NCBI GenBank assembly: GCA_040635515.1
Contig: JBEYHY010000001.1
Location: 992,001-1,056,000, forward strand
Length of the DNA: 64,000 nt
From: Prauserella_A sp040635515
GTDB taxonomy: Bacteria; Actinomycetota; Actinomycetes; Mycobacteriales; Pseudonocardiaceae
Direction of reading: 5' to 3'
Shown one piece after another: positions 60,579-64,000 of the stretch. Position numbers and translations under genes: made by a program. Numbering within the stretch: the first letter of the stretch is position 1; every line of letters starts with the position of its first letter. A model generated the notes under the pieces. The model had not been told where the DNA came from. It saw nothing but the letters and a program-made list of their open reading frames with translations, and ran no database searches.

Positions 60579-61576
60579 GTCAGCCGGGTTATCCAGTGCA
60601 GTGGCAGCCGCCCGCGCAACAAGCGGAGCCGCGACCGCCCGTGTCGCCGGGAGTCCTGATCGGGGTGAGCCTGTGGCGGCTGCTGATCGTGGCGTTCGCG
60701 TTCATCGGCTTCGGTGCGATGGTCGGCGAGTACGGCTGGGAATCCGCGGCGCCGGGCCTGAGCCAGCAGGCGAGCCTGCTCGTGGGCGTGGTGTACACGG
60801 GACTGCTGTGCTATCCGCTTTTCACCGGCGGCAAGGCACACGAGCCGCATTCGCCGTGGCTGCGTGGCGCGATGACGGTGTTGTTGCTGCTGGTCGCGGT
60901 GACTTTCCTGACCATCATGGGCGGCTCGCTCGACGAGACGTGGTCACTGTTCGAGCACCTGCTGACGCCGCTGGTGGTGCTGATCGACTGGGCTGTCGTC
61001 GGCCGCAACCAGGCCGGCGTGAAGTGGTGGCATCCGCTGACGTGGATCGTGTTCCCCGTTGCGTATCTGGTCTATTACCTCGCCGCCGACGTGGGTCTCT
61101 ATCGCGGCTTCCTCGATCCTGACAGCAGCGGGTTCGCGGGCACGATCCTCGGCTTCCTCGCGGCGGTGATCGCGGCGGGCTACATGTTGTACGGCGTCGC
61201 GAAGCTCAAGACCGCCGCGGCAACCGGCACCCAGGCACCCGCCGGGCTGGGGCACCCTTCCTACGCGCAGGCGCCCCAGTACCCACAGGGGCCGTACCCG
61301 CGGCAGCAGGCAGGGTATCCGCCGCAGCAGGCTTCTTACCAGCAGCAACCTCCCTACGGGCAGCAGTCCGCGCCGCCGGGGTCGCATCCCGCGCCCTCCG
61401 GCCTGAGCGCACCGAGCGCACCCGGCTGGTCGCCCGCACCGGGCAGCACTGCTGGCCCGGGTGGCGCGGGCAGGCCGGGCGCACCTGGTGGTCCAGGTGC
61501 CGCAGGTGGCCATGGCGGGCAGCCGCCCGGCTCCCAGGCTCCGGGGCAGGGTTCGCACGGCCCCAGCCGAGGCTGA
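60575..61576 (+). CDS. Pr6Pr-like membrane protein with proline/glutamine-rich tail
   Basis: 333 residues. Six helices lie between residues 25 and 225 (VSLWRLLIVAFAFIGFGAMV, the LTPLVVLIDWAVVG helix, WHPLTWIVFPVAYLVYYLAA). The C-terminal 105 residues are low-complexity with repeated YPQQ/GGAGRPG-type stretches. The layout resembles the Pr6Pr family of unknown function. GTG at 60575 has AGGGGG upstream and overlaps the small frame before it. A 21-bp repeat array starts 9 bases after its stop. Confidence 0.78.
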   Translation: MSQPGYPVQWQPPAQQAEPRPPVSPGVLIGVSLWRLLIVAFAFIGFGAMVGEYGWESAAPGLSQQASLLVGVVYTGLLCYPLFTGGKAHEPHSPWLRGAMTVLLLLVAVTFLTIMGGSLDETWSLFEHLLTPLVVLIDWAVVGRNQAGVKWWHPLTWIVFPVAYLVYYLAADVGLYRGFLDPDSSGFAGTILGFLAAVIAAGYMLYGVAKLKTAAATGTQAPAGLGHPSYAQAPQYPQGPYPRQQAGYPPQQASYQQQPPYGQQSAPPGSHPAPSGLSAPSAPGWSPAPGSTAGPGGAGRPGAPGGPGAAGGHGGQPPGSQAPGQGSHGPSRG

Positions 61577-61585
61577 TCCCGCCTG

Positions 61586-61732
61586 GCGAGTCCCCCACTC
61601 CCGCGCGAGTCCCCCGTCCAGGACGCCGAGTTCCGCACTCCGGGCCGTGAGTTCCGCACTCAGGTGCGCGAGAGCCGCGCCCGCGCACCCGAGTTGCGCG
61701 TTCCGGTGCGCGAGTTGCCCGTTCGGCACCCT
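61586..61732 (+). repeat. 21-bp repeat array A (seven units)
   Basis: GAG cores begin at 61588, 61607, 61628, 61649, 61670, 61691 and 61712: one 19-bp step, then five exact 21-bp steps. Cores read GAGTCCCCCACTC, GAGTCCCCCGTCC, GAGTTCCGCACTC (twice), then decay to GAGAGCCGCGC, GAGTTGCGCGTTC and GAGTTGCCCGTTC. It starts 9 bases after the Pr6Pr-like stop and points the same way. Same family as arrays at 39049 and 61884. Confidence 0.85.
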
Positions 61733-61783
61733 GGGAACCAGCCGCGGCACGGCTCCCGAGCGTCCCACCAGCGGTGCGGCGCC

Positions 61784-61808
61784 TGTTCGATCACGAACAG
61801 TGTTCGTC
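61784..61808. promoter_or_regulatory. Overlapping dyads between two repeat arrays
   Basis: CTGTTCG-ATCA-CGAACAG (61784-61801) overlaps ACGAACA-G-TGTTCGT (61794-61808), so TGTTCG-type half sites lie three times in 25 bases, with another TTCGTCG further on. It looks like a repressor operator or a hairpin. It sits in a convergent intergenic region with no adjacent regulator gene, so its purpose is unclear. Confidence 0.4.
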
Positions 61809-61883
61809 ACTGTAGCTGGTTCGTCGTGAGAATACGCCCTAGGACGACCAGGCTCAGGTGCCTCGGACACGGCCCTCACGCGC

Positions 61884-62009
61884 GCCGATACGCACCTCGC
61901 CATCCTCAATGCGCACCCCGCGCGCCTGAGTGGGCATCTCGCTGCCCTGAGTGCGCATCTCGCCGTCCCGGACGCAGAACTCGGCGTCCTGAGTGCGGAT
62001 GTCGGCAGC
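61884..62009 (-). repeat. 21-bp repeat array B (six units, inside the KMO 3' end)
   Basis: Units start at 61884, 61905, 61926, 61947, 61968 and 61989, all exactly 21 bp apart. On the minus strand cores read GACATCCGCACTC, GAGTTCTGCGTCC, GAGATGCGCACTC, GAGATGCCCACTC, GGGGTGCGCATTG and GAGGTGCGTATCG. It is co-directional with the KMO gene. 104 bp of it are translated as the KMO C-terminus and the rest lies beyond the stop. Confidence 0.85.
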
Positions 62010-63342
62010 GAGCGCGGACCGCTAACGCACCTGCCGCGCCCAACACGCTCAGCGCACCGAGCAGGCCCAGCCCGCCGAGGAGCTGGTGCTGCCTGCGGAC
62101 CCTTCGCCGCACGGCCGCGTACGGCACGGTCGAGAACGACACCAGTTCGTAGCGCGAGACGTACCGGCCCGGCAGCGCGCGTTCGAGGGTGTGCTCGATG
62201 GTCTTGCCCAGTTTGAACAGCGGGGAGGCGACCTTGTCGCGCATCTCCGCGAAGTTGGCCAGCGCCATGCTCGCGATGGCCTCGGTGTCGGCGCGCCGCC
62301 GCTCGAACAGCGCGAGCGCCGCCTGCCAGTCCCCGTTCGCCGTGTCCAGGCATTCCGTGAGTACGACGACATCCTCGAACGCGCAGTTGGCACCCTGTCC
62401 GTAGAACGGCACGATCGCGTGCGCGGCATCACCGAGCAGACCGGCGACGCGGCCGCCCGGCAGCGTCGCGTGCCACGGCGCGCACCGGACGGTGCCGAGC
62501 ACACCGACGGGGTTGCGCTGGTAGTCGGTCACCAGCTCGGACAGGTGCGGCTCGACGTCGGGGTAGTGCTCCCGGAAGTAGGCCCGCACGGCGGCGGGGG
62601 TGTCGAGCGCGGCGAAGCTTCCCGTGCCGCTGTCCGGCCAGAACAGCGTGCACGTGAACGAATGGTCCGGGTTGGGCAGCGCGATCATCATCGACCGCCC
62701 GCGTGGCCAGATGTGCAGCGCACCGGGATCCATCACGAAACCGCGAGGGCCCGCGGGAACGGAGAGTTCCTTGTAGCCGTAGTCGAGAACGTCGACGGTC
62801 TCGGCGCTGAGGCCGTGCCGGACGAGTTCGCCGCGCACGGCCGAGCCCGCACCGTCGGCGCCGATGACGACCGGCGCCGATGACGTACGGACACCGCCCG
62901 GGGTGGCGAACCGCAATTCGCCACTCACCGGATCGAAGCGATCCAGCCGGTGGGCGAACCTGATCTCGACATCCGGTTGCGAGTGCGCGGCGGTGAGCAG
63001 CGCGTTGTTGAGCGCTCCCCTGCTGATCGAGTTGATGGCGAGTGTGCCCTCCGCGCTGTAGGGCTGGAAGTCCAGTTCGCCGGCAACCGGGTGGATCATG
63101 CGTCCCCGCATGGGCAGCGCGTCGGCGAGAACGGTGCCCTCAAGCCCGATTCCGCGCAACGCGGAGATGCCACGCTCGGACAGGGCGAGGTTGATGGAGC
63201 GACCTTGTTCCGGTCCGGTCAGCCGGGGGTCGGCCCTCCGCTCGTAGACGATCACCCGCTCACCACGCCGGGCGAGATAGCAGGCGAGCAGGCAGCCGGT
63301 GAGTCCGGCACCGACGATCGCGACGGATGGACTGCCGGTCAT
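61906..63342 (-). CDS. kmo: Kynurenine 3-monooxygenase
   Basis: 478 residues. FAD motif VAIVGAGLTGCLLACYLARR, RSINLALSERGISAL, DG-type VVIGADGAGSAVRG and GD-type GDAAHAIVPFYGQGANCAFE are those of KMO. It hydroxylates kynurenine with NADPH and oxygen. A hydrophobic segment near the end (LGLLGALSVLGAAGALAV) is followed by about 34 residues encoded by the 21-bp repeat array (DAHSGQRDAHSGARGAH-type repeats). The gene overlaps kynureninase by 4 bases. Confidence 0.9.
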   Translation of the reverse strand: MTGSPSVAIVGAGLTGCLLACYLARRGERVIVYERRADPRLTGPEQGRSINLALSERGISALRGIGLEGTVLADALPMRGRMIHPVAGELDFQPYSAEGTLAINSISRGALNNALLTAAHSQPDVEIRFAHRLDRFDPVSGELRFATPGGVRTSSAPVVIGADGAGSAVRGELVRHGLSAETVDVLDYGYKELSVPAGPRGFVMDPGALHIWPRGRSMMIALPNPDHSFTCTLFWPDSGTGSFAALDTPAAVRAYFREHYPDVEPHLSELVTDYQRNPVGVLGTVRCAPWHATLPGGRVAGLLGDAAHAIVPFYGQGANCAFEDVVVLTECLDTANGDWQAALALFERRRADTEAIASMALANFAEMRDKVASPLFKLGKTIEHTLERALPGRYVSRYELVSFSTVPYAAVRRRVRRQHQLLGGLGLLGALSVLGAAGALAVRARCRHPHSGRRVLRPGRRDAHSGQRDAHSGARGAH

Positions 63343-64000
63343 GACACCTCCGGGAGAAGCATGGCCAGCGCGGCGGCGGCCCGCCAGCAGTCGTGATAGG
63401 TCGAGTACAGGGCGGTCGGCGCCATGCGCAGCACATCCGGCTGCCTGGCGTCGGCGACGACCCCGAATTCGGTGCTCAGCCGGGAACAGAGCGCGGCGGC
63501 ATCGGTGCCTGCCCTGATGGAAAGCTGGCTTCCCCTGCGCGCGGGATCGGCCGGGGTGAGCACGTCAGCGCCGATGTGCTCCAGCAACTCGTACAGGTAG
63601 CCGGTCAGCCGCAGGCCGCGTGCCCGCAGCACGTCCATGCCGATCTCGTCGAACAGTCGCAGCGACGTCAGCACGGGCGACATGGCCAGTATCGGCGGAT
63701 TGGACACCTGCCACGCCTCGGCGGTGGCCGGTGGACGAGAAACCGGAGCCATCTCGAACCGGGTGCGTTCCTCCGTGCTCCACCAGCCTTCCAGCCTGAG
63801 CACATCCGCATCACCGAGATGCCGTTCGTGGACGAACGCTCCCGCGACCGCACCGGGGCCCGCGTTGAGGTACTTGTACGAGCACCACGCGGCGAAGTCG
63901 GCGTCCCAGTCGTGCAGTCGCAGCGGCACGTTGCCCGCCGCGTGAGCGAGATCCCAGCCGACGAGCGCTCCCGCCGCGTGCCCCGCCTCGGTGATGGCGG
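63339..64000 (-). CDS. kynU: Kynureninase, C-terminal part (runs off the right edge)
   Basis: About 220 residues visible, partial. GWDLAHAAGNVPL and the PLP lysine in CSYKYLNAGPGAVAGAF identify kynureninase. The C-terminal domain runs to LAMLLPEVS. It cleaves kynurenine or 3-hydroxykynurenine to anthranilate or 3-hydroxyanthranilate. Its ATGA overlap with KMO indicates an operon of the kynurenine route, either for tryptophan breakdown, quinolinate/NAD synthesis or a product precursor. Confidence 0.92.
   Translation of the reverse strand, partial: AITEAGHAAGALVGWDLAHAAGNVPLRLHDWDADFAAWCSYKYLNAGPGAVAGAFVHERHLGDADVLRLEGWWSTEERTRFEMAPVSRPPATAEAWQVSNPPILAMSPVLTSLRLFDEIGMDVLRARGLRLTGYLYELLEHIGADVLTPADPARRGSQLSIRAGTDAAALCSRLSTEFGVVADARQPDVLRMAPTALYSTYHDCWRAAAALAMLLPEVS

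Noticed and set aside
61586..62009. Repeat arrays read as a CRISPR
   Set aside because: Units follow each other at 21 bp without unique spacers, are imperfect, and no cas gene is near.
1..64000. tRNA, rRNA and known riboswitches
   Set aside because: I found no T-loop (GGTTCGANTCC-type) with matching acceptor stem, no rRNA stretch and no known riboswitch core when reading both strands by eye; a covariance-model search would be decisive.

Overview
The window reads as chromosomal DNA of a high-GC actinomycete. RbpA, the unfused Lnt and polyprenol-phosphate-mannose synthase pair, many GTG starts, dense tail-to-tail gene packing and a run of TetR, MerR, WYL, SARP and ECF42 regulators fit a Pseudonocardiaceae-like genome (Amycolatopsis, Prauserella or Saccharomonospora type; this is inference). 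A near-canonical XerC/XerD dif site at 21308-21335 places the window at the replication terminus and argues for a circular chromosome.

Layout. 1-5.5 kb: a response regulator/glutaredoxin-like/thioredoxin-reductase-like fusion with its cyclic-nucleotide-binding histidine kinase, a small membrane protein and a two-gene ABC exporter. 5.8-14 kb: an anchored polysaccharide deacetylase, a YciO-like protein, a RibD-like reductase, a two-ATPase/FtsX-permease cassette and a KamA radical SAM enzyme. 14.1-20.6 kb: amidohydrolase, then the envelope/housekeeping block lnt-ppm1-rbpA, thymidine kinase and GDPD. 20.6-22.7 kb: a zinc-ribbon protein, a 43-bp perfect inverted repeat, dif, and an AraC-VOC pair. 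22.8-28.5 kb: UvrA-like ABC protein, VOC-DUF488 pair, MoxR/VWA pair. 28.5-37.6 kb: TetR relic, two imine-reductase-like genes, a frameshifted SARP/AfsR-type regulator, arylamine N-acetyltransferase and an MFS pump with three C-terminal beta-sandwich repeats. 37.6-44.7 kb: DUF4041/GIY-YIG protein, two DJ-1 family genes, a TetR-controlled hydrolase and a zinc-ribbon coiled-coil protein. 44.8-53.2 kb: accessory metabolism with divergent regulators (FAD hydroxylase/TetR, SDR/XRE, EamA/LysR), a macrolide-type glycosyltransferase and a patch of decayed genes. 53.2-57.9 kb: ECF42 sigma with its DGPF protein, YdeI-VOC operon divergent from a WYL regulator, a wrecked MerR-PP2C fusion, another VOC gene. 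58-64 kb: an SGNH acyltransferase, a Pr6Pr-like membrane protein, and kynureninase-KMO running off the right edge.

The most unusual signal is a family of 21-bp repeats in three arrays (39.05-39.13, 61.59-61.73 and 61.88-62.01 kb). Each array sits at the 3' end of a gene and points in that gene's direction. Each unit carries a GAGT-N5-ACTC-like dyad, and one array has become the C-terminal coding sequence of the KMO gene. Other leads are a 25-bp element shared by two paralogous VOC operons and a WYL regulator, a SigR-type promoter for rbpA, several clear TetR and MerR operators, and frequent leaderless start architecture (TANNNT-like hexamer exactly six bases before the start codon).
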